64,000 nucleotides of DNA from an uncultured Lachnospiraceae bacterium (GTDB lineage: Bacteria > Bacillota > Clostridia > Lachnospirales > Lachnospiraceae). Under the pieces are notes generated by a model, which had not been told where the DNA came from, ran no database searches, and was given only the letters and a program-made list of their open reading frames with translations. Made by a program: the position numbers and the translations under genes. Positions 8,983 through 17,501 of this stretch are shown here, piece by piece. Location of the stretch: NCBI GenBank assembly GCA_910585255.1, contig CAJUEI010000002.1, positions 13,577-77,576 on the forward strand. The letters are read 5' to 3'. How positions within the stretch are numbered: the first letter of the stretch is position 1; every line of letters starts with the position of its first letter.

Positions 8983-9009
8983 ATATCGGAAAAAGGAAAA
9001 ATTACTTTA
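8983..9009 (-). promoter_or_regulatory. Sigma-28/sigma-D-type flagellar promoter inside the invertible segment
   Basis: Read on the minus strand, TAAA (9009-9006), a 15-base spacer and TCCGATAT (8990-8983) match the sigma-D consensus TAAA-N15-GCCGATAA/T almost perfectly. In this orientation it fires leftward across IRL into the nifJ 3' intergenic region, where there is no gene to serve. If the segment flips, it would occupy about 9742-9768 on the plus strand and fire across IRR into csrA and flagellin. No comparable sigma-28 motif is visible between IRR and csrA or upstream of flagellin. Confidence 0.75.
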
Positions 9010-9156
9010 GGGCAATTTTAAAATTTTTTAAAAAGTTTTTTTGGAAAGTTGGTATTTAAACGGTTAGACTTTCTTTTCTATCTTGTATTTTTGACTTAAA
9101 ATGCTTTGTTTTTAGCGTAGTATACGGTATTTGCTGTATTTTTTCTATAAAATTTT

Positions 9157-9735
9157 TTATAAAGTAAGATTTAAAAAGAGATGATCTTTGTCGTCTTGTT
9201 CAATTCCCAAATAGCGTTTTGTCACTTCAAAAGAAGAGTGATTATAGATAGAAACTAAAAGTGCTGGGTTGGTACCTGCAAGCCAGGCATGATAGCCAAA
9301 TGTTTTTCTTAAAGAATGACAACTGATATGGTCAGGCAGATGAAGCGTATTGCAGGCATTTTTTATAATTCGGTATGCCTGTTCCCGGCAAAGCGGAGTA
9401 TCTCTAAGATGCCCTGTAAAAATATAGTGTTTGGGATCGACATAGGACAGACTTTCAAAGTAAAACCGAAGACCTGTAATAGCTGCCTGATTTAATGCTG
9501 TCATACAGTGTTTTCCGGTCTTTTTTTCTGTAATTTCTAAATGTGTTCGAAACTTTTTTAAAGAAAAATCATAGACCTGTTCCCATTTTAAAATAAGGAT
9601 ATCACTGATGCGAAGAGCCGTATTAACGGCGGTACAGATAAGGGCATAATTTCTTAAATTTGGTTTTTGATTTAAATAATAGTTCTTTAATTGTTCTAAG
9701 TCGTGCTGATTTCGAATGGGTTGTGTTGTACTCAT
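9157..9735 (-). CDS. Tyrosine recombinase, FimB/RecV-like DNA invertase
   Basis: This 192-residue protein is essentially only the catalytic domain, close to FimB/FimE in size. The active-site set is visible: Arg in NTALRISDIL, Lys in ITEKKTGK, HSLR (His-x-x-Arg), the second His in YNHSS, and the nucleophile Tyr in TKRYLG. The start at 9735 is chosen over the longer frame to 9786 because GGAGGG precedes it and the longer version would run into the inverted repeat. It lies entirely between two 30-bp inverted repeats, so it most likely inverts its own segment. Its own promoter is not obvious in the 50 bp between the start and IRR. Confidence 0.88.
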   Translation of the reverse strand: MSTTQPIRNQHDLEQLKNYYLNQKPNLRNYALICTAVNTALRISDILILKWEQVYDFSLKKFRTHLEITEKKTGKHCMTALNQAAITGLRFYFESLSYVDPKHYIFTGHLRDTPLCREQAYRIIKNACNTLHLPDHISCHSLRKTFGYHAWLAGTNPALLVSIYNHSSFEVTKRYLGIEQDDKDHLFLNLTL

Positions 9736-9784
9736 AGTTTCCCTCCTATTTTTTATAAATACGTTTATATTTGTAACGGAAATC

Positions 9785-9814
9785 ATGCAACACTTTTCTA
9801 AAAATGTTGCATGG
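9785..9814. repeat. Right inverted repeat (IRR) of invertible segment
   Basis: Exact reverse complement of 8937-8966 over 30 bp. It lies 66 bp before the csrA start and 50 bp before the recombinase start, so the junction sits directly upstream of csrA. Confidence 0.9.
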
Positions 9815-9880
9815 GGTTCTGATACAAGTGAAAGGTACCAAAAAGTTCCTGTTCACTGTGGACTAACAAGGAGGTTGGTT

Positions 9881-10156
9881 ATGCTGAATTTAACAGTAAA
9901 ACCGGGTGAATATTTTATGATTGGCGACGAGATCAAAGTTGCCTTTGTAGGCGGAACTGCGAATAATGCAAGGATTTTAATCGACGCTCCTAGAAAGTAC
10001 AACATAGTGAGAGGAAAAGTATTAGAGCGTGCGGCAGCAGATCGTGGAGAAAATGTCTCAGGCAAGCATGAATTTTACCCGGAGGTTCCGATTCCTGCAG
10101 AGCGGTTAAAGCAGATAATTGCAAAGCAGAAGAAGCAAAAAGAGCGGAAAGAATAA
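9881..10156 (+). CDS. csrA: Divergent CsrA family RNA-binding regulator
   Basis: This 91-residue protein follows the CsrA plan (MLxLT...GExxMIGDEI...VxGG...ILIDAPR...IVRGKVLER). It has a charged C-terminal extension of about 40 residues with a lysine-rich end. CsrA dimers bind GGA-containing hairpins near ribosome sites and in Firmicutes repress flagellin translation. Arg6 of the canonical RNA-binding strand is Val here and Arg7 is Lys, while the late Arg (R44 equivalent) is kept. ATG 9881 follows AAGGAGG; a longer in-frame extension back to 9716 crosses the inverted repeat and is rejected. It lies between the invertible promoter and flagellin. No fliW, the usual antagonist, is in the window. 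Confidence 0.85.
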   Translation: MLNLTVKPGEYFMIGDEIKVAFVGGTANNARILIDAPRKYNIVRGKVLERAAADRGENVSGKHEFYPEVPIPAERLKQIIAKQKKQKERKE

Positions 10157-10348
10157 AAAACTTGGCAGGATGGAACAAAAAATGGAGAATGATTCGAATT
10201 TCATACAGCAGCAGAAGAAAGGATTCTGTTTGCTGTGTGGATTCGGAAGAGAAGGGTAATAATGTAGTGCTAACCTAGGGGTGCTACTTATTATAAAGAA
10301 CAGGGGAACGGATTCCCAAATTAAAGGAAAACATGGAGGTAAATTATT
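10157..10348 (+). promoter_or_regulatory. Flagellin leader with multiple GGA motifs (candidate CsrA sites)
   Basis: The csrA-flagellin gap contains several GGA trinucleotides, including AAAGGAAAACATGGAGG, which overlaps the flagellin ribosome site. I see no strong terminator and no sigma-28 promoter here, so csrA and flagellin may be co-transcribed. CsrA control is inferred from the family's known role on hag mRNA. Confidence 0.4.
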
Positions 10349-11551
10349 ATGAGTATGGTAGTACAACACAATATGCAGGCATTTAATTCCAACAGAATGT
10401 TAGGAATTACATCAAATTCACAGGCAAAATCAACAGAGAAGCTGTCGTCAGGTTATAGAATTAATCGTGCAGCAGATGATGCAGCAGGCTTATCTATTTC
10501 CGAAAAGATGAGAAAACAAATTAATGGGTTGGACAGAGCATCTACAAATGCACAGGATGGCGTTTCTTCCGTGCAGACAGCAGAAGGTGCATTAACAGAA
10601 GTTCACTCTATGCTGCAGAGAATGAATGAACTTGCAGTTCAGGCAGCAAATGGTACTAATTCAGAGTCGGATCGCCAGTCTATTCAGGATGAAATTGATC
10701 AGTTGGTAACAGAAATTGATCGTGTTGCTGAGACTACGAAGTTTAATGAAACGTATTTGTTAAAAGGCGATTCGGATAAGGGTACTAATAGTGATACCGT
10801 GCATAAAAATATTGATTTGTCATTGGCAGAAGCAGAAATGGCAAAAGGTGGTAATTTTAAAGTTGTAGAAGGTAAGACAGCAGGAAATTATACTGTTACA
10901 TTTACGACTGGATTAAAAGCAGGAAGTACTTGGAACGGAAAAACCGTTATTGATGATTCTGCAGATCAGCAGTCGGATGATCAAATTAAATTGGCAACGG
11001 CTAAGACGGAAGAATTAGCAGCTATGAATAATGTAATTACAAAGTATCAAAGTGAAATGGGATTAAATGCAGCAATTACTTTAACAAATGATGGAACAGC
11101 AGTAGTTGCAACAGCTGGTACAGATACTTTCAGTTATAATAAATCTCTTACATTGGGATTACATGTAGGTGCTGATTCAGATTCAACCAATAAAATTAGT
11201 CTGCGGATTGAGGCAATGAGTGCATCCAGTTTGCATTTAACAGGACTTCAAGTAAGCGGAAAAACTTCTGCTCCTGCAACGAGAGCAATTGATACAATTG
11301 CTGCTGCAGTTCAGAAAGTTTCCAGTCAGCGTTCGGCTTTGGGTGCTGTCCAGAATCGTTTAGAGCATACCATTGATAACCTGGATAATGTAGTAGAAAA
11401 TACAACAGCTGCAGAATCTAGAATTCGTGATACTGATATGGCTGAAGAAATGGTAAATTATTCGAAGAATAATATTTTACAACAAGCTGGTCAGGCAATG
11501 CTGGCTCAGGCAAATCAGTCAAATCAGGGTGTATTATCCTTACTTGGATAA
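10349..11551 (+). CDS. hag: Flagellin
   Basis: This 400-residue flagellar filament subunit has conserved N-terminal D0/D1 helices (about 1-140, with VVQHNMQAFNSNRML and KLSSGYRINRAADDAAGL) and a conserved C-terminal D1/D0 (about 315-400, ending QANQSNQGVLSLLG). The variable middle (about 145-310) is the surface-exposed part and is rich in Thr and Ser, a plausible site for O-glycosylation. It is secreted by the flagellar type III system, so it has no signal peptide. GGAGG precedes ATG. It sits downstream of csrA and the invertible promoter and upstream of the glycan island. The gene symbol could equally be fliC. Confidence 0.97.
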   Translation: MSMVVQHNMQAFNSNRMLGITSNSQAKSTEKLSSGYRINRAADDAAGLSISEKMRKQINGLDRASTNAQDGVSSVQTAEGALTEVHSMLQRMNELAVQAANGTNSESDRQSIQDEIDQLVTEIDRVAETTKFNETYLLKGDSDKGTNSDTVHKNIDLSLAEAEMAKGGNFKVVEGKTAGNYTVTFTTGLKAGSTWNGKTVIDDSADQQSDDQIKLATAKTEELAAMNNVITKYQSEMGLNAAITLTNDGTAVVATAGTDTFSYNKSLTLGLHVGADSDSTNKISLRIEAMSASSLHLTGLQVSGKTSAPATRAIDTIAAAVQKVSSQRSALGAVQNRLEHTIDNLDNVVENTTAAESRIRDTDMAEEMVNYSKNNILQQAGQAMLAQANQSNQGVLSLLG

Positions 11552-11595
11552 TTTTTAATAAAGCAAAGGATTTTTGGTTTTGATTGAATAAGTTG

Positions 11596-11641
11596 CATAA
11601 GCATTATAGTTGGACATGAAAATGTTTCTATAATGCTTATG
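11596..11641 (+). terminator. Long hairpin after flagellin
   Basis: A perfect 14-bp stem CATAAGCATTATAG/CTATAATGCTTATG encloses an 18-base loop. There is no clear T tract, so it may stabilise the flagellin mRNA or be a weak terminator that lets some transcription into the glycan island. Confidence 0.55.
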
Positions 11642-11745
11642 TTACATTAAAGTATAAGAAACCGTATTTTTTGTAAAAGGGGAACGTTGTTATAGAAGTC
11701 TTATTGATATTGTGAGTACGATAGGAAAGAGAAGGAAATCCCAAT

Positions 11746-13758
11746 ATGGAGAATATTTTATTGTCAGTTATGATATTGGTTAGTGATCGGGAGGATACGA
11801 TTGAACGTTGCCTTCATTCGATTACACCGCTATTAGAGCAGGTTCCGTCAGAGCTAATTGCAGTAGATACAGCCGGAAATAAAAAGTGTATGAAAGCTGT
11901 TTATCGTTATACACAGAAAGTTGTTGTATTTCCGTGGTGTGAAGATTTTGCTGCAGCAAGAAATGCAGGGTTATCGCAGGCAAAAGGAGATTGGATTATG
12001 ATTTTGGATGATGATGAGTGGTTTGAAGATGTCTCCGAAGTTTGCGAGTTTTTCTTAAAAGAGATTTATAAAAAATATCAATCAGCAGCTTATCTTGTCA
12101 GAAATTACTCTAATCAAGAGGGAACAAATTGGAATGATGGAATTGTAATTCGGCTTGCAAAACGATATACGGACAGTCATTATTTTGGTCGTATTCATGA
12201 ACAGCTTTCTCCATTAGAGGAACCCACTTATTATATGAAAGCATATGTTCATCACTATCATTATGCTTATCGGACAGAAGAAGAGAGGATCTATCATAAT
12301 CAACGGAATATGGAACTATTACTTCAATGCAGAAGAGAAGAACCAAAGAACTGGCAGGCGGCGACACATTTATTGCGGGAGTATCTTTTAATAGGAGAAT
12401 TTGTCCATGCTTTAGATTTAGGGAAAGAATTATTACAAGAATATCCCTGCAGGCAGGAAACAAAAACAGCGATTGCTTTTACTCAGACTATGTTAGTTAT
12501 TTTATATGAACATCTGCAAAAAGAAACAGAAGCGTATAGACAAGCTAAACTTTTTTTAGAGAGACCAGTACTTTTTTTAAGCGAGCTATGTATAACAGCA
12601 GTACTTCCTTATCTTTGTATGAAATTGGAACTGCAGGAAGAGGCACTTTTTTATGCAGAAAATTATTTTACCCAAATTGGATTATGGGAGAGAAAACAGG
12701 AAGAAAATAGGAGAACGGATGTTTTTAATATGACATCTTTTTTTATGGGAAAAAAGATGCAGATAAAAAATCAATTTTTATTATTTTATTTGTATGCTCA
12801 AAAAGAAAATTGGGAAAAAGCAAAAGAAATTCTTTTTCAAATTGTATGGAAAGATACGGAGGAAGCACTTTTTGATCTTTGGCAAAAAGCAGAGGGAATT
12901 TGTAATTTAATTTTTTATGCAGTAGTACAGATGGCAGTTCAACTTACGGAAGAGTTAAAATTTCAGGAAATATTTGAAATTTTATTAGAAAATGAAAAAT
13001 TTCAACAGTGTGTTTGCAGAGAAATTGAAAAACTTACTAGAGAAGAAAAGGAACGTATATTTTATATTATATTGCAAATAAATTCAAAAAATAAAAATAT
13101 AATGGAATATCAAATTCAAATTGCTGCCTATCGTATGGATTTAGTAAAAATAAATCAGCTTTTTGTAAAATGGAAGATTCAAAATTATTCTTTTTTTCTG
13201 TTTCAGAAGGAAACATGGCGGATGTTGGATCAATTTCAAATTTCTTTGCTTTCCCTTATGGAAGATACAACAATTTATGATTGGATGGTATTGTCAGAGT
13301 CTTTGTTTGATTCTTCCTCTGCAGAAGATTGTGAATATATCTATCGAGTATTGATAAGAGGTATGGAACAGGAAGATTTTCGTGTGCTTTATCTAACAGG
13401 ACTGCGTTTGGAAAAGAAATTACTTGCTACATGGTTTTCAGATAAAAAAGAGTATTTAGGAGAGAATTATGAAGTAATATGGCAGGCGGTATATCGGATT
13501 GCTAATTTATGGATTGGATGTGCAGCAATGTTATATCAAGAATCTGTTTTTCAAAGTCAAATGCAGACAGCCCTTCCTCCTCGATTTCGTTTTGCATGGG
13601 TGATCTTGCAGGCAAATGCAGTAAGAACAAATAAAAGAGATTTTGTAAGAAAAATAGCCGAAGCAGCAAAAGCATATCTTAAGATGGAAGATGTTTGTAA
13701 ATATATTTTAAAATATTATAAAGAAGAAGGAGAGATCGATAGGGATATAACCAGATAA
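11746..13758 (+). CDS. Family 2 glycosyltransferase with long helical C-terminus
   Basis: This 670-residue protein has an N-terminal GT-A fold (about 1-110), with the acceptor-proximal FAAARNAGL motif and a DDD metal site in WIMILDDDEWF. After about residue 190 come helical, TPR-like repeats up to the end. Such glycosyltransferase-TPR proteins are common beside flagellin genes and are thought to modify it. It starts about 195 bp after flagellin with AAGGA before ATG and opens a co-directional run to 30121. AT content rises sharply here relative to the housekeeping genes. The sugar and target are unknown. Confidence 0.8.
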   Translation: MENILLSVMILVSDREDTIERCLHSITPLLEQVPSELIAVDTAGNKKCMKAVYRYTQKVVVFPWCEDFAAARNAGLSQAKGDWIMILDDDEWFEDVSEVCEFFLKEIYKKYQSAAYLVRNYSNQEGTNWNDGIVIRLAKRYTDSHYFGRIHEQLSPLEEPTYYMKAYVHHYHYAYRTEEERIYHNQRNMELLLQCRREEPKNWQAATHLLREYLLIGEFVHALDLGKELLQEYPCRQETKTAIAFTQTMLVILYEHLQKETEAYRQAKLFLERPVLFLSELCITAVLPYLCMKLELQEEALFYAENYFTQIGLWERKQEENRRTDVFNMTSFFMGKKMQIKNQFLLFYLYAQKENWEKAKEILFQIVWKDTEEALFDLWQKAEGICNLIFYAVVQMAVQLTEELKFQEIFEILLENEKFQQCVCREIEKLTREEKERIFYIILQINSKNKNIMEYQIQIAAYRMDLVKINQLFVKWKIQNYSFFLFQKETWRMLDQFQISLLSLMEDTTIYDWMVLSESLFDSSSAEDCEYIYRVLIRGMEQEDFRVLYLTGLRLEKKLLATWFSDKKEYLGENYEVIWQAVYRIANLWIGCAAMLYQESVFQSQMQTALPPRFRFAWVILQANAVRTNKRDFVRKIAEAAKAYLKMEDVCKYILKYYKEEGEIDRDITR

Positions 13759-13770
13759 GAGGTTAAAAAG

Positions 13771-15108
13771 ATGAGAAAAGCACAAAAAGATCAGATAAAG
13801 GAATTTTTAGAATTATTAAAAGAAGCATATTATGAAATTAAAAAAGCAATCTATCAAGAAGAAAATAAAAGAGCAATGGAATTATTGAAACAGTGCCGGG
13901 AAGGTGCGGTTTGGATGGAAAGCTTAATAGAAAAGCCCGAACATAGGAAAATTATTTTTATTTTAGAAAAATATCAAAAATTATTAGATCGGATTTATCA
14001 AATCATAGAACAAAGCAGATTAGAAGAAAAGGATTTAGTTGACAGAGAACTTTATCATATTTTAATTGAATTAGAAGAGCGAATAGAACAAGATATAAAG
14101 GTTCGTTTAGAAATGGTATTTCTTCCATATAAAGCATCTATGTGGGATTCGTTAGAAAGTATTTGGAAAGCTGCAGATCAAGATCCAAATTGTGATGCTT
14201 ATGTTGTGCCTATTCCTTATTATGATAAAAATCCAGACGGAAGTTTTCGAAAGATGCATTATGAAGGAAAGGATTATCCAGAATATGTACCGATTACTTG
14301 TTATGAAGAGTATGATTTTAAGGGACGAAGACCAGACATAATATGGATACATAATCCCTATGATGAGTGTAACTATGTAACAAGTGTGCATCCGTTCTTT
14401 TTTTCAAAAAATCTGAAACAGTTTACAGAACAGTTGATATATGTTCCCTATTTTATTTTAGGTGAAGTAAACTTAAAAGATACATCGGCAATAGATAGTA
14501 TCGCACATTTTTGTACCGTTCCGGGTGTATTTTATGCAGATAAAGTTATTGTACAATCCGAAACCGTAAGGCAGATCTATATTACAGCACTGTTGAAATT
14601 TGTAAAAAAAAAGAAGAGAGAATATTGGGAAAATAAAATTATAGGGCTTGGTTCTCCAAAATGGGATAAAGTAATAAATACAAAAAAAGAAGAAGTTGAA
14701 ATACCAAAAGAATGGCTGCAGATTATTCAGAAACCAGATGGAAGTTGGAAAAAAGTTATATTTTATAATGTAAGTGTAGGTGCTTTTCTGCAGCACAATG
14801 AAAAATTATTGGAAAAAATAAAAAGAGTATTTGAAATCTTCAAAGAACATAAAGAAGAGATTGCTCTTTTATGGCGTCCTCACCCATTACTGCAGGCGAC
14901 AATAGAATCGATGCGACCAGAATTGTGGGAGACTTATAAAGCAATATTAGATCAGTATAGAAGCGAAAAATGGGGAATTTATGATGATACGGCTGATTTT
15001 AATCGAGCTGTTGCGATTAGTGATGCATATTATGGGGATATGAGTTCAGTAGTACAATTATATCAAATAATAGAAAAACCAGTTGTAATTCAAAATCCTT
15101 ATATTTAA
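13771..15108 (+). CDS. CDP-glycerol glycerophosphotransferase-like protein
   Basis: A 445-residue protein with a helical, charged N-terminal third and a C-terminal two thirds resembling teichoic-acid polyol-phosphate transferases (GT-B like). The visible family features are IIGLGSPKWDK, the LLWRPHP motif, and a late YYGDMSSVVQLY segment that matches the phosphate-binding S/D region of Tag/Tar transferases. It should move a polyol phosphate from a CDP-activated donor onto an acceptor. The CDP-polyol genes at 28296 and 29009 would supply such a donor. It is 12 bp after the previous gene. Confidence 0.75.
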   Translation: MRKAQKDQIKEFLELLKEAYYEIKKAIYQEENKRAMELLKQCREGAVWMESLIEKPEHRKIIFILEKYQKLLDRIYQIIEQSRLEEKDLVDRELYHILIELEERIEQDIKVRLEMVFLPYKASMWDSLESIWKAADQDPNCDAYVVPIPYYDKNPDGSFRKMHYEGKDYPEYVPITCYEEYDFKGRRPDIIWIHNPYDECNYVTSVHPFFFSKNLKQFTEQLIYVPYFILGEVNLKDTSAIDSIAHFCTVPGVFYADKVIVQSETVRQIYITALLKFVKKKKREYWENKIIGLGSPKWDKVINTKKEEVEIPKEWLQIIQKPDGSWKKVIFYNVSVGAFLQHNEKLLEKIKRVFEIFKEHKEEIALLWRPHPLLQATIESMRPELWETYKAILDQYRSEKWGIYDDTADFNRAVAISDAYYGDMSSVVQLYQIIEKPVVIQNPYI

Positions 15109-15133
15109 AGAGATAGAATAAGAGAGAAATACT

Positions 15134-16300
15134 ATGAATAAAAATCCTAAAATTTCGGTTATAATCCCTGTTTTTAATGGTTCAGATTATATAGGAGAGG
15201 CAATTACAAGTATATTGCAGCAAACTTATAAAAATTATGAGATTATTGTAGTGAATGATGGTTCCGATGATAATGGAAAAACAAGAGATATTGTAAAGGC
15301 TTTTGGAAATAATATTCGCTATTTTGAAAAGGAAAATGGGGGCGTTTCTTCGGCATTAAATATGGGAATCCGCCATATGAGCGGAGAGTATTTTACATGG
15401 TTGTCTTGTGATGATTTTTTTTGTCAAACAAAATTTTATGATCAGATATCCGCAGTAATTGCTTCTGGAAAAGAAGATACCATTGTACAAGGAAATTATT
15501 TTTTATGTAATGAGGATTTTACGAAAAGTATTGCGACAAATTTTGAGAATTATTATTCGATAGAGCAGATTTGCCGTTCTATATTTCTGCTTCTTTGGGG
15601 AGAAGTACATTTTAGCAGTTTTTTATTCCATAAAAGGCATTTTGACAGAATAGGATTGTTTGATGAAACACTGCATTATGCACAAGATAATGATTTTATA
15701 TTCCGATTATGCCGAAAACAGAAAACTGCATTTGTGCAGAAGCCAGTAAGTAAAGTTCGGCTGCATACCAAGTCAGGAACCAATTGTTTTCATGGAGATG
15801 TTGATAAGGAAAACAGAAAAGTGTATTTAAAAATAGCAGAAAGTTTCTCTAAGGAAGAAATACAAGAGATTATTTATAATGAAACAAAATTTTATATAAA
15901 AATTAGTGGTATTATTCATAGTATGAATGGAGAAACAGAGTTAGAAGAGTTAAAAAAGAAAGTATCTGTTTGTGACAGGATGATTTTAGATAATACAACA
16001 AAGATAATGAATCAGAAAGAATGGATTATTTTTGGAGCCGGACAGTATGGCAGACGATTAAAATTTGAATTAGATAAAAGAGGAATTAAGGTAAGTTGTT
16101 TTATTGATAATGCAGAAGAGAAAAATGGGAAAATCATAGATGCCATACCATGTTATAAAGTGGAATATTTAAAAACGCATCCTCAGGCAGCAGTTATTGT
16201 TGCACAGAAGTTTTATGCTCCTGCAGTAGAACAATTACTTGCAATGAAAGTAGAACAAATCTTATTAAAAGAGGAAATAGATGCGATTCTTTTAGGATAG
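15134..16300 (+). CDS. Family 2 glycosyltransferase with C-terminal Rossmann-like domain
   Basis: This 388-residue protein has a GT2 domain (about 1-225) with VIIPVFNGSDYIGEAI, VVNDGSDD and a metal-binding CDD in TWLSCDDFF. A second domain (about 290-385) begins WIIFGAGQYGRRLKFEL and includes CFIDNAEEKNG, which looks like a small Rossmann fold. The same small domain occurs at the end of the 18688 protein and at the start of four other island proteins. The order of domains is clear; what the second domain binds is not. Confidence 0.85.
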   Translation: MNKNPKISVIIPVFNGSDYIGEAITSILQQTYKNYEIIVVNDGSDDNGKTRDIVKAFGNNIRYFEKENGGVSSALNMGIRHMSGEYFTWLSCDDFFCQTKFYDQISAVIASGKEDTIVQGNYFLCNEDFTKSIATNFENYYSIEQICRSIFLLLWGEVHFSSFLFHKRHFDRIGLFDETLHYAQDNDFIFRLCRKQKTAFVQKPVSKVRLHTKSGTNCFHGDVDKENRKVYLKIAESFSKEEIQEIIYNETKFYIKISGIIHSMNGETELEELKKKVSVCDRMILDNTTKIMNQKEWIIFGAGQYGRRLKFELDKRGIKVSCFIDNAEEKNGKIIDAIPCYKVEYLKTHPQAAVIVAQKFYAPAVEQLLAMKVEQILLKEEIDAILLG

Positions 16301-16329
16301 TAAGAAGCAGATTAGGAGAGATTGATTTT

Positions 16330-17490
16330 ATGAAATGGAGTAAGAAGGGACATGAATATGATCTCATATATAAAAATATAGAAACAATAAATCAAGTATA
16401 TCTCTTTGGTGCGGGACATGATGGTGCAATGGTAAAACAAATCTTATCAGAAAGATATCAAAGTGTATCAGTGATGGGATTTATTGATAATAATAAAAAA
16501 AAGCAGGGAACAGTTTATTTGGGATTACAAGTTTATGCATTAGAGGAAATTGAATTGAAAAAGCATACAGCGGTTGTAATTACATTTGCATCGGAATGGG
16601 TACAAAAGGTTGATACACAGTTGGCAGAGCATCATTGGACAAAAGGGGTTAATTTCTTTCACTATGAAGAATTTATAGCAGTAGTAGCAGCATATCGATA
16701 TAAAGAACTTTTTATGTCTTCTCTCTCTTTATTGACCACAACAAAATGTAATTTAAGATGTAAAGCATGTTTAAATTTTACTACTTATATAAAACATTGT
16801 ATGGATTATCCATTAGAAGATTTAAAAACAGATATCGATCGATTGTTTCACAGTGTAGATTATCTGGGGCTGCTTCATATCAGCGGTGGAGAACCGTTTT
16901 TATATCCGAATCTTGCTGAATTGATTCAATATATTGATAAAAATTACAGCAGTCAGATTTATTCTTTGGAGACGGTAACAAATGGAACAGTTGAACCGAA
17001 AGAAGAATTGCTGCAGGTATTTCGAGATACTCATATAAAGATTACTATTGATGACTATCGGGAGTCTTTGCCACAGTATCGGGAACAGATTGAAAGAAAT
17101 ATAGAAAAGATATATAAGACAGTTGGAGAAGAAAAAATTATTTTGAAAAAATATGAGGAATGGATTGATTTATATCCTTATCCGCAGGAAGAACTTAAAG
17201 AAGAAGAACTGGTTCAAAAATATAATCGATGTCATGTGCCATGGCAGGAATATCGCAGGGGAAAATTATATACTTGTAATTATGCAGCATTTGCCTCTGT
17301 TGCTGGATTGATAAAAGAACCAGATGAAGCGGAGCAATATGATTTTACCAGTTATCGAAAAGAAGATTTAAAAAAAGCGATGGAATTTCGATTGGGATTT
17401 AGTGAAAAAGGATATGCTGAATTCTGTAAAAAATGTGCGGGATATCTGGAAATTAATACTCATAAGGTAAAGCCTGCAGTACAAGAATAG
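16330..17490 (+). CDS. Radical SAM protein with N-terminal Rossmann-like domain (paralogue 1)
   Basis: A 386-residue protein begins MKWSKKGHEYD, followed by the small Rossmann-like domain (YLFGAGHDGA, FIDNNKKKQG, about 20-120). A radical SAM core starts with Cys140, Cys144 and Cys147 (CNLRCKAC) and has the ISGGEPFLYP SAM-binding motif. A C-terminal cysteine set (RCHVPW, YTCNYA, FCKKCAGY) suggests an auxiliary SPASM- or twitch-type cluster. It should generate a 5'-deoxyadenosyl radical; the substrate may be a sugar or a protein in glycan assembly. Paralogues lie at 19911 and 21105. Confidence 0.82.
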   Translation: MKWSKKGHEYDLIYKNIETINQVYLFGAGHDGAMVKQILSERYQSVSVMGFIDNNKKKQGTVYLGLQVYALEEIELKKHTAVVITFASEWVQKVDTQLAEHHWTKGVNFFHYEEFIAVVAAYRYKELFMSSLSLLTTTKCNLRCKACLNFTTYIKHCMDYPLEDLKTDIDRLFHSVDYLGLLHISGGEPFLYPNLAELIQYIDKNYSSQIYSLETVTNGTVEPKEELLQVFRDTHIKITIDDYRESLPQYREQIERNIEKIYKTVGEEKIILKKYEEWIDLYPYPQEELKEEELVQKYNRCHVPWQEYRRGKLYTCNYAAFASVAGLIKEPDEAEQYDFTSYRKEDLKKAMEFRLGFSEKGYAEFCKKCAGYLEINTHKVKPAVQE

Positions 17491-17501
17491 GGGGATTTAT
17501 C

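Noticed and set aside
9716..9880. N-terminal extension of CsrA
   Set aside because: It would be translated across the inverted repeat and has no ribosome site; ATG 9881 has AAGGAGG and matches the family start.
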